NCBI GenBank assembly: GCA_009779915.1
Contig: WRBA01000006.1
Location: forward strand, 43,777-107,776
Length of the DNA stretch: 64,000 bases
Source of the DNA: Defluviitaleaceae bacterium
GTDB taxonomy: Bacteria; Bacillota; Clostridia; Lachnospirales; UBA5962
Reading direction: 5' to 3'
Every line of letters begins with the position of its first letter. Positions within the stretch are counted from its first letter, which is position 1. Position numbers and translations under genes: made by a program. The notes under the pieces are model-generated. The model searched no databases. It saw only the letters and a list, made by a program, of their open reading frames with translations, and was not told where the DNA came from. This document shows, piece by piece, positions 45,470-55,608 of the stretch.

Positions 45470-47218
45470 TTAGCGTATCCTCTCAAAAATCTCTTTGTAT
45501 GCCGCGTCTATCGTATATATATCCTCGTTAAGCCCTGCTCCTTTTTCATTAAGCAGCCTTATAAGATAATTTATTTGAGGTGCCGCAAGACCGATTTTTT
45601 CAAGTTCTTTGGCGTTTTTAAAAATTTCTTCAGGTGTGCCTAAATATTGAAGTCTGCCTTCGGCAAAAACCCCAATCCGCTCGCAAAGGCGCGCAATATC
45701 CTCCATACTGTGGGATACGATAATAACTGTGTTGCCAAGTTCTTTGTGGAGTTCTTTTATTTGGACAAATATTTCATCACGCCCTTTAGGATCAAGTCCT
45801 GCGGTAGGCTCGTCCATTACAAGTATCTCAGGCTCCATTGCAAGGACGCCGGCTATTGCAACACGCCGCTTTTGCCCGCCGGAAAGCTCAAAGGGGGACT
45901 TGTCGAAATACTCCTCTGAAATACCGACAAGAGATAAGGCACGCCTAACTTTTCGGTTAATTTCAGCCTTGTCAAAGCCCATATTTTTAGGACCAAAAGC
46001 CACATCCGCAAAAACAGTCATTTCAAAAAGTTGATTTTCAGGGTATTGAAACACAAGCCCAACTTTTTGGCGGACAGAGCGGAGCTTTGCTTTATCCCCA
46101 TTGATATCTTCGCCCTCTACGATTACCTGTCCCGATGTGGGCTTTATAAGTCCGTTTAAATGCTGTATCAAAGTAGATTTGCCTGAGCCTGTATGACCTA
46201 TTATACCAAAAAATTCGCCTTTTTTAACTGTGAAGCTTATATCGGTGATGGCTGCTTTTTCAAAAACTGTGCCGGGGCTGTATATATGGCTAACGTCCTT
46301 AAGCTCGATTATATCAGTGGTTTGGCGCATATGGGAAGGAGGGTTTTTAGCTGTCTCAGATGGTTTGCTAAAGTCAAGTAAAGGGGCAAGGATTTCAACC
46401 CCTTCCTCAAGAGTGATTATATCATCAGGCAGGGTTATACCGTTTTCAATAAGCCTGTGTGTAAGCTCAGTCACCTGGGGCACATCTAAACCGAGGGCTT
46501 TAAGCTTTGCAATATTCCTAAAAACTTCCTTAGGTATACCATCCATAACTACATTGCCGTCATTCATGACAATAACGCGGTCGGCTTCCACTGCCTCCTC
46601 CATATAATGAGTGATATGTATGACAGTCATACCCTCTTCTTTATTGAGCCTCTTAACAATAGCCATAATCTCCTTACGACCAACAGGGTCAAGCATTGCG
46701 GTGGCTTCGTCCAGTACAATAATTTCCGGGCGCATAGCAAGGACGCCGGCGATTGCCACCCGCTGCTTCTGCCCGCCGGATAGGAGGTTTGGTGCCCTTC
46801 TCCTAAACTCATCCATTTGTACGGATTTTAGGCATTCATCCACCCGTTTTCTTATCTCATCGGAAGGAATGCCTAAATTTTCGGGACCAAAAGCTATATC
46901 TTCCTCCACAATAGTGGCAATAATCTGATTATCAGGATTTTGGAAAACCATCCCCGCAGATTGGCGTATAAGCCAAATATTATCCTCTATGGACGTATCT
47001 AAGCCCTTTATAAACACTTTCCCTTCTGTGGGAAGCAAAAGGGCATTCAAATGCCTTGCAAGTGTGGATTTACCTGACCCATTATGCCCCAGCACTGTTA
47101 CAAATTCGCTTTTTTCTATAGTTAGAGATAGGTCGCTCAGAGCAGGAAAATACTCCTTCTCTTCAGTTTTTTGATTTATTCTCGAATATTTAAAGGTCAA
47201 ATTCTCTGTTTTTACCAT
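45470..47218 (-). CDS. Fused EcfA1-EcfA2 ATPase of the ECF transporter
   Basis: 582 aa from the ATG at 47218 (CGAGGTG before it). Two complete ABC ATPases: first at 1-280 (Walker [10 protein letters not shown], signature [18 protein letters not shown]) and second at about 320-580 ([28 protein letters not shown]). In most Firmicutes these are two genes, ecfA1 and ecfA2; here a linker of about 35 residues ([13 protein letters not shown]) replaces the gene boundary. The first half has EATAMLDP, the EcfA1 type; the second has the EcfA2-like DEPTAGLDP. Powers vitamin uptake. Confidence 0.93.
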   Translation of the reverse strand: MVKTENLTFKYSRINQKTEEKEYFPALSDLSLTIEKSEFVTVLGHNGSGKSTLARHLNALLLPTEGKVFIKGLDTSIEDNIWLIRQSAGMVFQNPDNQIIATIVEEDIAFGPENLGIPSDEIRKRVDECLKSVQMDEFRRRAPNLLSGGQKQRVAIAGVLAMRPEIIVLDEATAMLDPVGRKEIMAIVKRLNKEEGMTVIHITHYMEEAVEADRVIVMNDGNVVMDGIPKEVFRNIAKLKALGLDVPQVTELTHRLIENGITLPDDIITLEEGVEILAPLLDFSKPSETAKNPPSHMRQTTDIIELKDVSHIYSPGTVFEKAAITDISFTVKKGEFFGIIGHTGSGKSTLIQHLNGLIKPTSGQVIVEGEDINGDKAKLRSVRQKVGLVFQYPENQLFEMTVFADVAFGPKNMGFDKAEINRKVRRALSLVGISEEYFDKSPFELSGGQKRRVAIAGVLAMEPEILVMDEPTAGLDPKGRDEIFVQIKELHKELGNTVIIVSHSMEDIARLCERIGVFAEGRLQYLGTPEEIFKNAKELEKIGLAAPQINYLIRLLNEKGAGLNEDIYTIDAAYKEIFERIR

Positions 47219-47280
47219 TCTACACCTCGCATACCGATTTATTTTACTATTTTTTTTACATGTATACAAGGGGGTTACGC

Positions 47281-47314
47281 AAAAAAGGACTGACGCAAAA
47301 GCGTCAGCCCCGTT
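47281..47314 (-). terminator. Terminator of the binding-protein 2 gene
   Basis: GGGCTGACGC-TTTT-GCGTCAGTCC followed by TTTTTT on the minus strand; it follows repeat copy B in the same transcript. Confidence 0.88.
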
Positions 47315-47320
47315 AAAGCA

Positions 47321-47475
47321 TCGCAGATTTTAAATCCGCAGAGGCGGCTTTGCCGCCTCGAGGAAAATCAGCTGCCCGTGCGCCGTGGCGCACAAGCTGA
47401 TTTTACATACAGTACATCGTTTAAATGAATTTCATGCGTAGCGAGCAATTCATTTAAACGAAAGCGCAGCGAGCA
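47321..47475 (-). repeat. Multi-hairpin structured repeat, copy B
   Basis: CGCAGATTTTAAATCCGCAG, stem GAGGCGGC-TTT-GCCGCCTC, GAGG, long stem AAAATCAGCT...GTGCGCC/GGCGCAC...AGCTGATTTT, spacer ATACAGTACAT, and stem CGTTTAAATGAATT/AATTCATTTAAACG. Same order and spacing as copies A and C; lies between the binding-protein stop and its terminator. Confidence 0.85.
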
Positions 47476-47476
47476 T

Positions 47477-49036
47477 CTATCTCCAGTACATCATATTAAT
47501 GTTAAGCCCGCCTGTGGCACTGGTTTCAGGCACTTCAAGGTTAACACTAAAAGCCCTTACAACCATAGCTTGGAAAAGAGGTACCATAGGTGTTTGCTCA
47601 TTTGCGATTCTTGTAGCGTTTTCAAATACGGCAAGCCTTGCGGTTTCATCAACTGTTGCTACTGCTTGGTCGATTAAATCCGTAAGCTCGCGGTGGTTAA
47701 TACGATTTCTGTTAGAGCCGCCTACAGAGTCACCGTGGAGCATACCAACCATATAAGAAAGGAGGTTGCTTGAGGTAAAGTTAGCAATAGCCGATTCATA
47801 ATCACCTGATGTTGTTACATCAAGGAAAGTAGCAAGATCCATCCTTACAACATGGGTATCAATGCCAATATCATGAAGATTAGCTTGGATAACCTCGGCC
47901 ATACGCACCCTGGCGTCGTTAGAAGCGATGATGCCGAAGGAAATAGTCGATGGGTCAACACCGGCTTCCGCAAGCAAAGCCCTTGCACCTTCAGGGTCGA
48001 AGCTGTTCATCCCTTCCGTTGAAACGCCTGCAAAGTTTACAGGAACCTGGCTCCAAACAGGGATTGCAAAGCCGTCCATACCAACAGCTACTATGGAATC
48101 TTTGTCAATAGCCATATCGAGTGCCTGCCTTACGGCAAGATTAGCAAACATTGGATTTTCGTTATTGAGGTATAAACCGTTATGCTGTGTTCCCATACCC
48201 ATGAAAAGAGCAACATTAGGATCCTCTTCAAGTCTTGGGATATCAGGAGCCGCAACTTCAACTATGTAGTCAACCTCGCCCATTTCAAGGGCAATAGTCC
48301 TTGATGCTCCTTCAGGTATAATTCTCCAAATTACTTCATCAATCCTTGGTGCGCGTGCATCATCAAAATAGTTTGGATGAGCTGAAAAAATCAAAGCGTC
48401 TCCAAATCTCCACTCCTGAAAAACATATGGTCCCGACCCTATTGGATCAACGGTAAAATCATGACCTGTATTTATAGCGGAAGCAGGCATGATAAAGTTT
48501 GCCTGATGAGTAAGGTCAGAGAAAAGCATTGCATTAGGTGTCTCAGTGTAAATTGTGAAGGTGTAAGTATCAACAACCTCAGCATTTACAATACTTCTTT
48601 GGAAAATTGCCGCATCAGGGTAATTTTTAACGTAATGAAGTGAAGTTACAACATCCTCGGCGGTCATATAATCTCCGTTATGGAAATAGATGCCGGAATG
48701 AAGAGTAAATTCAAACAATACGTCACTTATAGCTCTCCAGTCTGCAATTAAGTCAGGTACAGGCTCTAAAGTTTCCGTATCGACCCTGAACAAGCCGTTG
48801 TGGGTCATAACATTTTTAAAAGATGCCGCCGCCGCGTTATGCCTTGCGGGTGCTATTGAAGGGGTTTCGTTTTCTGTAGCGATTACAAGAGTGCCGGAAG
48901 CGGGACCTGTAGGAGCAGCAGCTTCCCCTTGAGGAGTAACAGGTTCGGTTTGAGGGGCTGCCGGAGTACAGGCGGCGAGAACACCTAAAACAAGCGCACT
49001 TGCTAAAACAACTGCTAAAATCCTATTCTTTTTCAT
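47477..49036 (-). CDS. Orphan family 5 solute-binding lipoprotein (2)
   Basis: 519 aa. Lipobox LAAC; after the cysteine a Pro/Ala/Gln-rich tether. Same motif order as the paralogue at 27710: TLVIATENETPSIAPARHNA, GIYFHNGDYMTAEDVVTSLH, GSGPYVFQEW, IPEGASRTIALEMGEVDYIV, end NINMMYWR. No transport genes adjacent. AAAGGTGG before ATG. An inverted-repeat element occupies its upstream region at 49105. Confidence 0.92.
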   Translation of the reverse strand: MKKNRILAVVLASALVLGVLAACTPAAPQTEPVTPQGEAAAPTGPASGTLVIATENETPSIAPARHNAAAASFKNVMTHNGLFRVDTETLEPVPDLIADWRAISDVLFEFTLHSGIYFHNGDYMTAEDVVTSLHYVKNYPDAAIFQRSIVNAEVVDTYTFTIYTETPNAMLFSDLTHQANFIMPASAINTGHDFTVDPIGSGPYVFQEWRFGDALIFSAHPNYFDDARAPRIDEVIWRIIPEGASRTIALEMGEVDYIVEVAAPDIPRLEEDPNVALFMGMGTQHNGLYLNNENPMFANLAVRQALDMAIDKDSIVAVGMDGFAIPVWSQVPVNFAGVSTEGMNSFDPEGARALLAEAGVDPSTISFGIIASNDARVRMAEVIQANLHDIGIDTHVVRMDLATFLDVTTSGDYESAIANFTSSNLLSYMVGMLHGDSVGGSNRNRINHRELTDLIDQAVATVDETARLAVFENATRIANEQTPMVPLFQAMVVRAFSVNLEVPETSATGGLNINMMYWR

Positions 49037-49104
49037 TTAAAAACCACCTTTCTGATTAGTAGGTTAAAACCTACGCTTAGTATGTTTGTTAAAAAACAGA
49101 CTAC

Positions 49105-49371
49105 ATAGTCAACACAGATGAAAATAATCAAATAAAGCTTGTCTTTTACCCCAAATACATCGTCAGCGGCTCCTATGCCGCTGGAGCGTAGCGAAGATAA
49201 TCTTCGAATATGCGTCGTCCGCTACCCATTAAAGCAGGCTTTAATGGGTTCCCGCTCGCCGCCGTTTCCCGTTGATCCCATGAAAAATCTGTTTTTGATT
49301 TTTCATGAAGGACTTGCCTTGAGGGAAAAATACGGCACTTTATTTTGAGGATTTTCATTTGCGTTGACTAT
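49105..49371. repeat. 267-bp element with 21-bp imperfect terminal inverted repeats
   Basis: ATAGTCAACACAGATGAAAA (from 49105) and ATTTTCATTTGCGTTGACTA (49351 on) are inverted with 2 mismatches in 21. Interior hairpins: CAGCGGC/GCCGCTG, CGAAGAT/ATCTTCG, CCCATTAAAG/CTTTAATGGG, CATGAAAAATC/GATTTTTCATG. The CCCATT..AATGGGTTCCCG part matches 36733-36946, and the right end recurs at 63839. Confidence 0.8.
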
Positions 49372-49473
49372 ATAGCTGCAAAACCATTATAAATGAGGTT
49401 TGTTACAAAACCATTACAAAATGAAAAAGAATTAGTATTTGTGCAAAAAGATGAATAAAACCTTGAATAAGCT

Positions 49474-50757
49474 CTATCTGTCATACAAAGTAAACAATGC
49501 CCCGCTCTCGGTACAATAAAGTGCTTGTACATGACCATCAACCCTGAAAAAGCTGGCATTAACAACCATAACCATATCAGTGCCAGTCAATTTTGATAAG
49601 ATAAGGGCTGAATTATGCCCATGCCAGCCACCGCCAAGTACTTTTGCTACACTAAAATCCTCTTCATAAGAGAACTTTACTGCTTCATACCAAGGGGCAT
49701 CTTCATAGGGGGTTTCGGTATATACCGTGCCGAACAGTGTATTATTTACCTTTAACAAACTAGCTATGCCCGTATTTTCTTCCACAAGCATATTTTGGGT
49801 ACCATCAAGGCGGATACGGTTTAAATTGCCCTGCCGAACATCCCAAGCCCATAAATAATAAACCCAGCCGTCAATAGTTACATAATTGCTATGCCAAAGT
49901 GCCCCAAGGCCAAAAATAAATTCTTCCCCAGGATTTTGAGGCTCGGGCGCGGGCATCCCATAAATATCCTCAAGCTGTATTTGCACACCCTGTAAGTTTC
50001 GGTCAATTAAAATAAAGTCTGAATAGGGTTCCACCCCATACCAGCCGGAGTTGATAAATAAGGCGGCGTCATTTTCCATAAGCCGCCAGCCTGTGCCGGA
50101 TTCGAAGTTATCGCTGTTAAACTCGTAAAAAGTATGGCGTGTGCCGTTGTTAAGGTCTAGTGCCTCCAGCCAAACTCTCCTGCCCTCAAAATCACCATGG
50201 GAAAAAATAATCGAATTACTTGCCAAATGGAAAAATGGCACACCAAAATATGTGCCGGTGTCTATTAACTCCGCCTCCAAAGTTAAAAGGGAGATGCGGT
50301 AAATATCATAATCATGACCGTGCAAATTCCACTCACCATTCCAGCGGCTTATAAATATATAATCATTGTTTAAGCCTAAAATTTCAATTTCCCCTTCTCC
50401 CGGCAGCTTAATTTGCTCACCATAGGCTATATTGTTAAAAGGCAGACGGTATAAGATATACTCAGGCTGCTGCGCCTGCCATTCACTACGGGAAAAGAAA
50501 AAATGAGCATCTGTCCGCGCCCAAGTAGATGTAAAATTTGCATAAGGGTCAAGGACTGCTATTATACCTTCTTGAATTATCTCTTCTTCGGTTTTTATCT
50601 CTGTTATTGGCTCTTCCCTTGTTTCCGGCTCCGGCTCTAATATAATTACGCCTTCTTCGACCTCTTCATATTGCTGATTGCCCCTATTTGATGTACAGCC
50701 AGCAAGTACCATGGCAATAATTATAGTTGCTGCCCATAAAATATTTTTTACATTCAT
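49474..50757 (-). CDS. Lipoprotein with beta-propeller-like repeats
   Basis: 427 aa, AGGAGG before ATG. Signal peptide with LAGC lipobox, acidic tether (EEVEEGVIILEPEPETREEP), then repeated short beta motifs such as EYILYRLPF, YDIYRIS and GNLNRIRLDG, resembling DUF5050/TolB-like propeller blades. Surface protein of unknown ligand. Upstream of it on the same strand is recG (21 bp gap), so it may sit at the end of the asp23-fakA-recG unit. Confidence 0.78.
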   Translation of the reverse strand: MNVKNILWAATIIIAMVLAGCTSNRGNQQYEEVEEGVIILEPEPETREEPITEIKTEEEIIQEGIIAVLDPYANFTSTWARTDAHFFFSRSEWQAQQPEYILYRLPFNNIAYGEQIKLPGEGEIEILGLNNDYIFISRWNGEWNLHGHDYDIYRISLLTLEAELIDTGTYFGVPFFHLASNSIIFSHGDFEGRRVWLEALDLNNGTRHTFYEFNSDNFESGTGWRLMENDAALFINSGWYGVEPYSDFILIDRNLQGVQIQLEDIYGMPAPEPQNPGEEFIFGLGALWHSNYVTIDGWVYYLWAWDVRQGNLNRIRLDGTQNMLVEENTGIASLLKVNNTLFGTVYTETPYEDAPWYEAVKFSYEEDFSVAKVLGGGWHGHNSALILSKLTGTDMVMVVNASFFRVDGHVQALYCTESGALFTLYDR

Positions 50758-50778
50758 AGTCAGTATACCTCCTGCTTT

Positions 50779-52797
50779 TTAAAAACCTTTAGCAACAGCT
50801 TCTATAAACTCATCTAAAACTATTTCCCCATTATTTTCTATATCATCAAAATACTCCATAACTGCTTCTCGTGCCTTTGCTAAAAGCTCTGCATCTCTTA
50901 CTATATCCCCAATTTTAAGTTCAGGCAGACCGTGTTGCCTTGTACCAAAAAAGTCGCCGGGACCTCTAAGTTTTAAGTCAAGCTCGCTTATTAAAAAACC
51001 GTCACCGGTTTTTTCCATTGCCGAAAGCCGCTCTTTAGACATTGCCGACTCCGAGTCGGAAAAGAGTATACAATAAGATTTATCACTGCCGCGCCCCACG
51101 CGCCCTCTAAGCTGATGAAGCTGGGAGAGCCCAAACCGCTCCCCATTCTCCACAACCATAACTGTGGCGTTTGGTACATTTACTCCAACCTCTATAACTG
51201 TTGTGGATACAAGTAGGTCAATATCACCTTTTACAAAGCTGTCCATAATTTCTTGTTTTTCCGCAGGCTTCATTTTGCCGTGGAGTACGGCTATACTTTG
51301 ACCTTTTAGGTAAGTGTCTTTTAGCATAGCGGCGTAGTCCAGGACATTTTCTATATCCAGCTTGCCCCCATCTTCAATAGAAGGGCAGATAATATAGGCT
51401 TGCCGCCCTTTTTTTATCTGTTCGCTGATAAAGTTGTACACCCGCTTACGATAAGCAGTGGTGAGTGCGAATGTGTCAATCTCCTTACGTCCCGGGGGCA
51501 GCTCATCTATTACGGAAATATCCATATCGCCGTATAAAACAAGGGCTAAAGAGCGGGGTATTGGAGTCGCGCTCATAACAAGGACATGAGGTGCTGAGCT
51601 TTTTTGGGAAAGTTTAATACGCTGATTTACCCCAAACCGATGCTGTTCGTCCGTTATAACAAGTCCTAAATTGCCAAAAAGAGTTTTATCCTGAATAAGA
51701 GCGTGGGTGCCTATAATCATTTGAGCTTGTCCGCTTTGGATGGCGTAATATGCCGCCTTCTTTTCAGCGGCACTTATCCCTCCGGTAATAAGGCAGCATG
51801 TAATCCCCGCAGGTTCAAAAAGCCTTGTAAAGCTCTCAAAATGCTGGTTTGCTAAAACCTCCGTAGGTGCCATAATAGCCGCCTGACAGCCGTTTTTTAT
51901 GGCAAGATAGGCGGCTATAGCAGCGACTATGGTTTTACCTGAGCCAACATCGCCCTGAACAAGGCGATACATGGGATGCCCGGATTTAATATCAGCGATT
52001 ATCTGCTTAAGGGCAGCTTTTTGGGCATTTGTAAGCTGAAATGGGATGTTAAGCCCATTGTAATCATCATCTATAATTTTTATATGGGTAATTTGCTTCT
52101 TAACAGCACCTTTAAGGGCGCGCAGAGCTATTTGGAAGGTAAAAAATTCTTCGAAAATAAGCCGCTCCCGTGCTTTTAGGAAAAAATCGCGGCTTTTTGG
52201 GAAATGGATATTGGAAATAGCCTCCCGCCGTGACATAATCTGATATTTTAAGGTGATTTTTTCAGGCAGATTATCTGTAAGCTCATTTAGACATAAGTCC
52301 AGTGCGTCTTTAATATAGCCCCGTATAAGCTTTTGGGAAAAGCCGAGTCCTGAAGGATAAACGGGTATAATCCGGCAGGCGTTTAAGGGGTTACCGGATA
52401 GTTTTGTAATATCAGGTGATTGCATTTGCAATTTATCAGCCCTTAATATAACCTTGCCGGAGAAATAATAAATCTCGCCTTTTTGCAGTGCATTTTTCAT
52501 ATAGGGCTGGTTAAAATAAAGGGCTTCTATACGCCCGGACTCATCCTCAAGTATAGCTGATGTAACTGCCGTGCGTCCAAAACCGCTATTTTTAGGCGCT
52601 AAAGCAACTTTAGCCTTTATTGTGAAGGGTAAATCAGGCAATATATCAGCGATGGGAGTAATTACCGAGCGGTCTTCATAGTCTCTGGGAAGGAAGTTGA
52701 GTAAATCCAGTATGCTAAAAACACCTGCACGAGCGAAAGCTTTGGCACGTGCAGGTCCTAGGTTTTTGAGGGTTGTGATGTTGTCGTGTAAGTTCAT
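50779..52797 (-). CDS. recG: ATP-dependent DNA helicase RecG
   Basis: 672 aa from the ATG at 52797 with TGAGG before it; the ORF extends further up only through repeat sequence. Wedge OB domain at 1-200 (LGPARAKAFARAGVFSILDL), helicase core with Walker A GDVGSGKT, DEQH box in ITDEQHRFGV, and QLRGRVGRG. Reverses stalled forks. Third gene of asp23-fakA-recG, an order common in Firmicutes; a structured repeat forms its 5' leader. Confidence 0.96.
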   Translation of the reverse strand: MNLHDNITTLKNLGPARAKAFARAGVFSILDLLNFLPRDYEDRSVITPIADILPDLPFTIKAKVALAPKNSGFGRTAVTSAILEDESGRIEALYFNQPYMKNALQKGEIYYFSGKVILRADKLQMQSPDITKLSGNPLNACRIIPVYPSGLGFSQKLIRGYIKDALDLCLNELTDNLPEKITLKYQIMSRREAISNIHFPKSRDFFLKARERLIFEEFFTFQIALRALKGAVKKQITHIKIIDDDYNGLNIPFQLTNAQKAALKQIIADIKSGHPMYRLVQGDVGSGKTIVAAIAAYLAIKNGCQAAIMAPTEVLANQHFESFTRLFEPAGITCCLITGGISAAEKKAAYYAIQSGQAQMIIGTHALIQDKTLFGNLGLVITDEQHRFGVNQRIKLSQKSSAPHVLVMSATPIPRSLALVLYGDMDISVIDELPPGRKEIDTFALTTAYRKRVYNFISEQIKKGRQAYIICPSIEDGGKLDIENVLDYAAMLKDTYLKGQSIAVLHGKMKPAEKQEIMDSFVKGDIDLLVSTTVIEVGVNVPNATVMVVENGERFGLSQLHQLRGRVGRGSDKSYCILFSDSESAMSKERLSAMEKTGDGFLISELDLKLRGPGDFFGTRQHGLPELKIGDIVRDAELLAKAREAVMEYFDDIENNGEIVLDEFIEAVAKGF

Positions 52798-52821
52798 AGG
52801 AGCCTCATAGTATTGGAAGCG

Positions 52822-52926
52822 CACTTGAAATCGGCTGAGCGCAGGTGAAGCCTGCAAGCGAATTCGTTCCTATCGTAAACCTCGTTAAAATGTGCAGAAG
52901 CCGGAGCCGATGACGTATTTTAACGA
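52822..52926 (-). repeat. Multi-hairpin structured repeat, copy D
   Basis: Stem AAATCGGCT...CGCAGG/CCTGC..AGC..ATT, spacer, and CGTTAAAAT...ATTTTAACG (about 52883-52925). The first stem is degenerate. One base separates the last stem from the fakA stop codon, and the element makes up most of the fakA-recG gap. Confidence 0.7.
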
Positions 52927-54579
52927 CTATTCCAAGGATAATATATAGTGATAAATCGGCTGATCTCCTGAAAGGCAGGCACTTTCACAGCCGGGATACT
53001 TCTCTTCGGCGTATTTAACCAGCTCCATAGCCTCATCTTCCGTTACCGAATCGCCATAGTAAATACTAAGGACATCTCCTGAACCATCCTCAAATAACCT
53101 GTCAATAAGGAGTTTAGCGGCATTTGCCACATCTTTATCCACTAAATCAATTTTATCCTCAAGCATGCCTAAAATATCACCGTCTGCAATTTCCATATCA
53201 TCATAAGAGGACGCCCGGACAGCATAAGTTATCATGCCGGTTTTTACATTGCCAACAGCTTCCTTCATACTCTCCATATTATCATCAGGGCTAAAACCGG
53301 GCACAAAGCCTATAAGTGCCGAAATCCCTTGAGGTATAGTCCTTGCAGGCACTATATGGACATTTTTATCGGAAAGTATAGCGGCTTGCTCAGCGGCAAG
53401 TATAATATTTTTATTGTTTGGCAGGACGAACACATTGTCGGCATTTAGCTTTGCTATTGCTTCCAAAATATCTTCCGTACTGGGGTTCATGGACTGCCCG
53501 CCGGAAACTACAATATCCACCCCAAGGTCTGTAAACATTTGAGAAAGCCCCTTGCCGGAAGCCACGGCGATAAAGGCGTTTTCCTTATGCTCCATTGGTT
53601 GATCTTCTGCCTTTTCAGGCTCCGTAATCTTTGAAAAATGCATTGAATTAGTATGCTGGAAATGCATATTCTCTATTTTTATATTATCCAAAGCTCCTAC
53701 GGTTAAAGCCCGCTCCAAAGCAAGCCCCGGATTATTTGTATGAACATGGACTTTAATAATATTATCATCTACAACTACAACGATAGAATCACCCATGCCG
53801 CCTAAATACTTCTTAAGGCTATCCTCGGTGTGAGAGGCGATTTTAGGGGATTCAATAATAAACTCAGTACAATAAGCAAACTTTATATCGGCAACGGGTA
53901 TAATTTTAGCCTCGCTGCTTAATTGCTGGCTTTTTGCAGGGTCTTTAAGTGGGATATCCCCTTCGATACCATGGGATAAAAAGCCCCCTTCGATTATCTT
54001 TAAAAGACCGTAGGCACCGGCATCCACTACATTTGCCTGCTTTAACTCAGGGAGCATATCAATGGTTTTTTCCAAAGCTTCATTTGCATATTTCAAAGCT
54101 TCCTGAAGCATATACTCGATATCGTCGCTCTCTTCGGCAAGTTCTTCGCAGTACTGTGCAAAAGCTTTGGATACGGTGAGTATGGTACCTTCCTTAGGCT
54201 TCATAACGGCTTTATAAGCGGTTAGCGCCCCTTCCATAAAGCTGTGGGCTAAATCTTTCGCAGTGGCTGTCTCTTTACCTAAAAGCCCTTTGGCAAAGCC
54301 CCTAAAAAGCTGTGACAGTATTACACCTGAATTACCTCTGGCACCTCTTAGGGAGCCGTTTGACGCAGCCTTTGCAATTTCGTAAATATTAGGGGTGTTT
54401 AGCTTATCCACTTCTTTGGCGGCGGCTATAACGGTTAATGACATATTAATCCCTGTGTCACCGTCAGGTACCGGAAAAACATTTAACGCATCCACATAGT
54501 CTTTATTTTTATCAAGCTCATTAGCTCCCGCTATGATAGCTTTTTTGAGCATATATCCGTCAATTTTTATTATTGCCAA
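52927..54579 (-). CDS. fakA: DhaL-domain fatty acid kinase, FakA/YloV type
   Basis: 550 aa, TTG start at 54579 after AGGAGG. N-terminal DAK2 (DhaL) ATP-binding domain: ALNVFPVPDGDTGINMSLT and GSLRGARGNSGVILSQLFRG; then the linking domain and a C-terminal EDD-like region (NNKNIILAAEQA). With FakB it phosphorylates fatty acids taken up from the medium. Lies directly downstream of asp23 as usual. Confidence 0.92.
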   Translation of the reverse strand: MAIIKIDGYMLKKAIIAGANELDKNKDYVDALNVFPVPDGDTGINMSLTVIAAAKEVDKLNTPNIYEIAKAASNGSLRGARGNSGVILSQLFRGFAKGLLGKETATAKDLAHSFMEGALTAYKAVMKPKEGTILTVSKAFAQYCEELAEESDDIEYMLQEALKYANEALEKTIDMLPELKQANVVDAGAYGLLKIIEGGFLSHGIEGDIPLKDPAKSQQLSSEAKIIPVADIKFAYCTEFIIESPKIASHTEDSLKKYLGGMGDSIVVVVDDNIIKVHVHTNNPGLALERALTVGALDNIKIENMHFQHTNSMHFSKITEPEKAEDQPMEHKENAFIAVASGKGLSQMFTDLGVDIVVSGGQSMNPSTEDILEAIAKLNADNVFVLPNNKNIILAAEQAAILSDKNVHIVPARTIPQGISALIGFVPGFSPDDNMESMKEAVGNVKTGMITYAVRASSYDDMEIADGDILGMLEDKIDLVDKDVANAAKLLIDRLFEDGSGDVLSIYYGDSVTEDEAMELVKYAEEKYPGCESACLSGDQPIYHYILSLE

Positions 54580-54601
54580 GTTCCTATGTCCTCCTCTCTA
54601 T

Positions 54602-54731
54602 ATAGACCTGTACGCTAACCTCATCCCGCCAGCTTTTCTGCATATTTTCCATTCTGCTGCGTCAACCTTTCCTTGCACAATGAAAAACATACTCGAAAAT
54701 CTGATAAAAGCAGGTTAGCGGACAGGTCTAT
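54602..54731. repeat. 130-bp element with 20-bp imperfect terminal inverted repeats
   Basis: ATAGACCTGTACGCTAACCT (54602-54621) and AGGTTAGCGGACAGGTCTAT (54712-54731) match 19 of 20 when inverted. The asp23 stop codon TAG is part of the right arm. A related end, GGTTAGTATACAGGTCTAT, is at 22606. Confidence 0.8.
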
Positions 54732-55081
54732 TCAACCCTAATGCCATCAACAAAGACTTCAATTTTTTCAACATTAAGACCGGTATATTCAAAAACCTTG
54801 TATTTAACAGTATCTGTCAACGAATTAGCTATTGCAGGTATATTTGTACCATATTCTACAATAATATGAAGGCGAATGGTAAGAACATTCTCATTAATAC
54901 TTAAAACCACACCTCTTGTAAGGGTTTCGATTTTTAAAAGGCGTACAAGCCCGTCTTTGACACTGCGTGCGGCCATACCAACTATACCATAGCAGTCCAT
55001 GGCGGCAAGCCCGGCTATTCTCGCTATTACTTCATTGTCTATTGTAACCATACCAAGTTCGGTTTTTGTTTTGGACGGCAT
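54728..55081 (-). CDS. Asp23/Gls24 family protein
   Basis: 117 aa from the ATG at 55081 (AAGGAGG before it). GMVTIDNEVIARIAGLAAMD start and DGLVRLLKIETLTRGVVLSI follow the Asp23 alpha/beta fold. Cytoplasmic, often membrane-associated envelope-stress protein, encoded before fakA in most Firmicutes. Its terminal RVE-stop sits in an inverted-repeat arm, so the last residues may be non-native. Confidence 0.93.
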   Translation of the reverse strand: MPSKTKTELGMVTIDNEVIARIAGLAAMDCYGIVGMAARSVKDGLVRLLKIETLTRGVVLSINENVLTIRLHIIVEYGTNIPAIANSLTDTVKYKVFEYTGLNVEKIEVFVDGIRVE

Positions 55082-55166
55082 ATAATTCCTCCTTACGATT
55101 TTTATCAATTTCACTAATGGATAGTATAACATAATAATACTTATAAAAACAACTTGATAATTTTTG

Positions 55167-55195
55167 TTGCAAAAGAAAAATGATTCTGATATAAT
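55167..55195 (+). promoter_or_regulatory. rpmB promoter
   Basis: TTGCAA (55167-55172), 17 bp, TATAAT (55190-55195). It is 60 bp before the rpmB start and overlaps the divergent asp23 upstream region. Confidence 0.85.
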
Positions 55196-55253
55196 ACCAT
55201 AGTTAGCCACGGGGGAGAATTCCCAATTGTGTTATAAAGGAGGTGCATTGCAA

Positions 55254-55454
55254 GTGGCAAAATGTGAATTATGTGATAAAACAAGACAAACCGGGCATAA
55301 AATAAGCATAACAAGAAGCCAGGTGTCCAGGCGGGCCAATAAAGTTTGGAAATCCAATGTTAAGAAAATAAGGATTAACGATAACGGTACTGCAAGAACA
55401 ATAAAAATATGCACAAGCTGTTTAAGAAGCGGGAAAGTTACAAGAGCAGTGTAA
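55254..55454 (+). CDS. rpmB: 50S ribosomal protein L28, zinc-binding form
   Basis: 66 aa from the GTG at 55254, giving VAKCELCDKTRQTGHKISIT, the conserved L28 start; GGAGG lies 10 bases before it. Cys pairs CELC and CTSC make this the C+ (zinc) form rather than the C- form. End SGKVTRAV. Divergent to asp23-fakA-recG, the standard arrangement. Confidence 0.95.
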   Translation: MAKCELCDKTRQTGHKISITRSQVSRRANKVWKSNVKKIRINDNGTARTIKICTSCLRSGKVTRAV

Positions 55455-55465
55455 AGATTAAACAC

Positions 55466-55499
55466 AAGGGCCGGCGCGAAAACGCCTGCTCTTTTTTTG
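55466..55499 (+). terminator. Terminator after rpmB
   Basis: AGGGCCGGCG-CGAAAA-CGCCTGCTCTTTTTTT with G-T tolerance in the stem. Confidence 0.8.
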
Positions 55500-55608
55500 T
55501 GGAGATTGCTTCAGTATTTTTATAAATATTATACTGTCTTTTCAGGGTAAATTAATGTATACTTTGTAATATGAAGGTCAGAATCATTACAGCAAAGGAG
55601 CCAATAAC

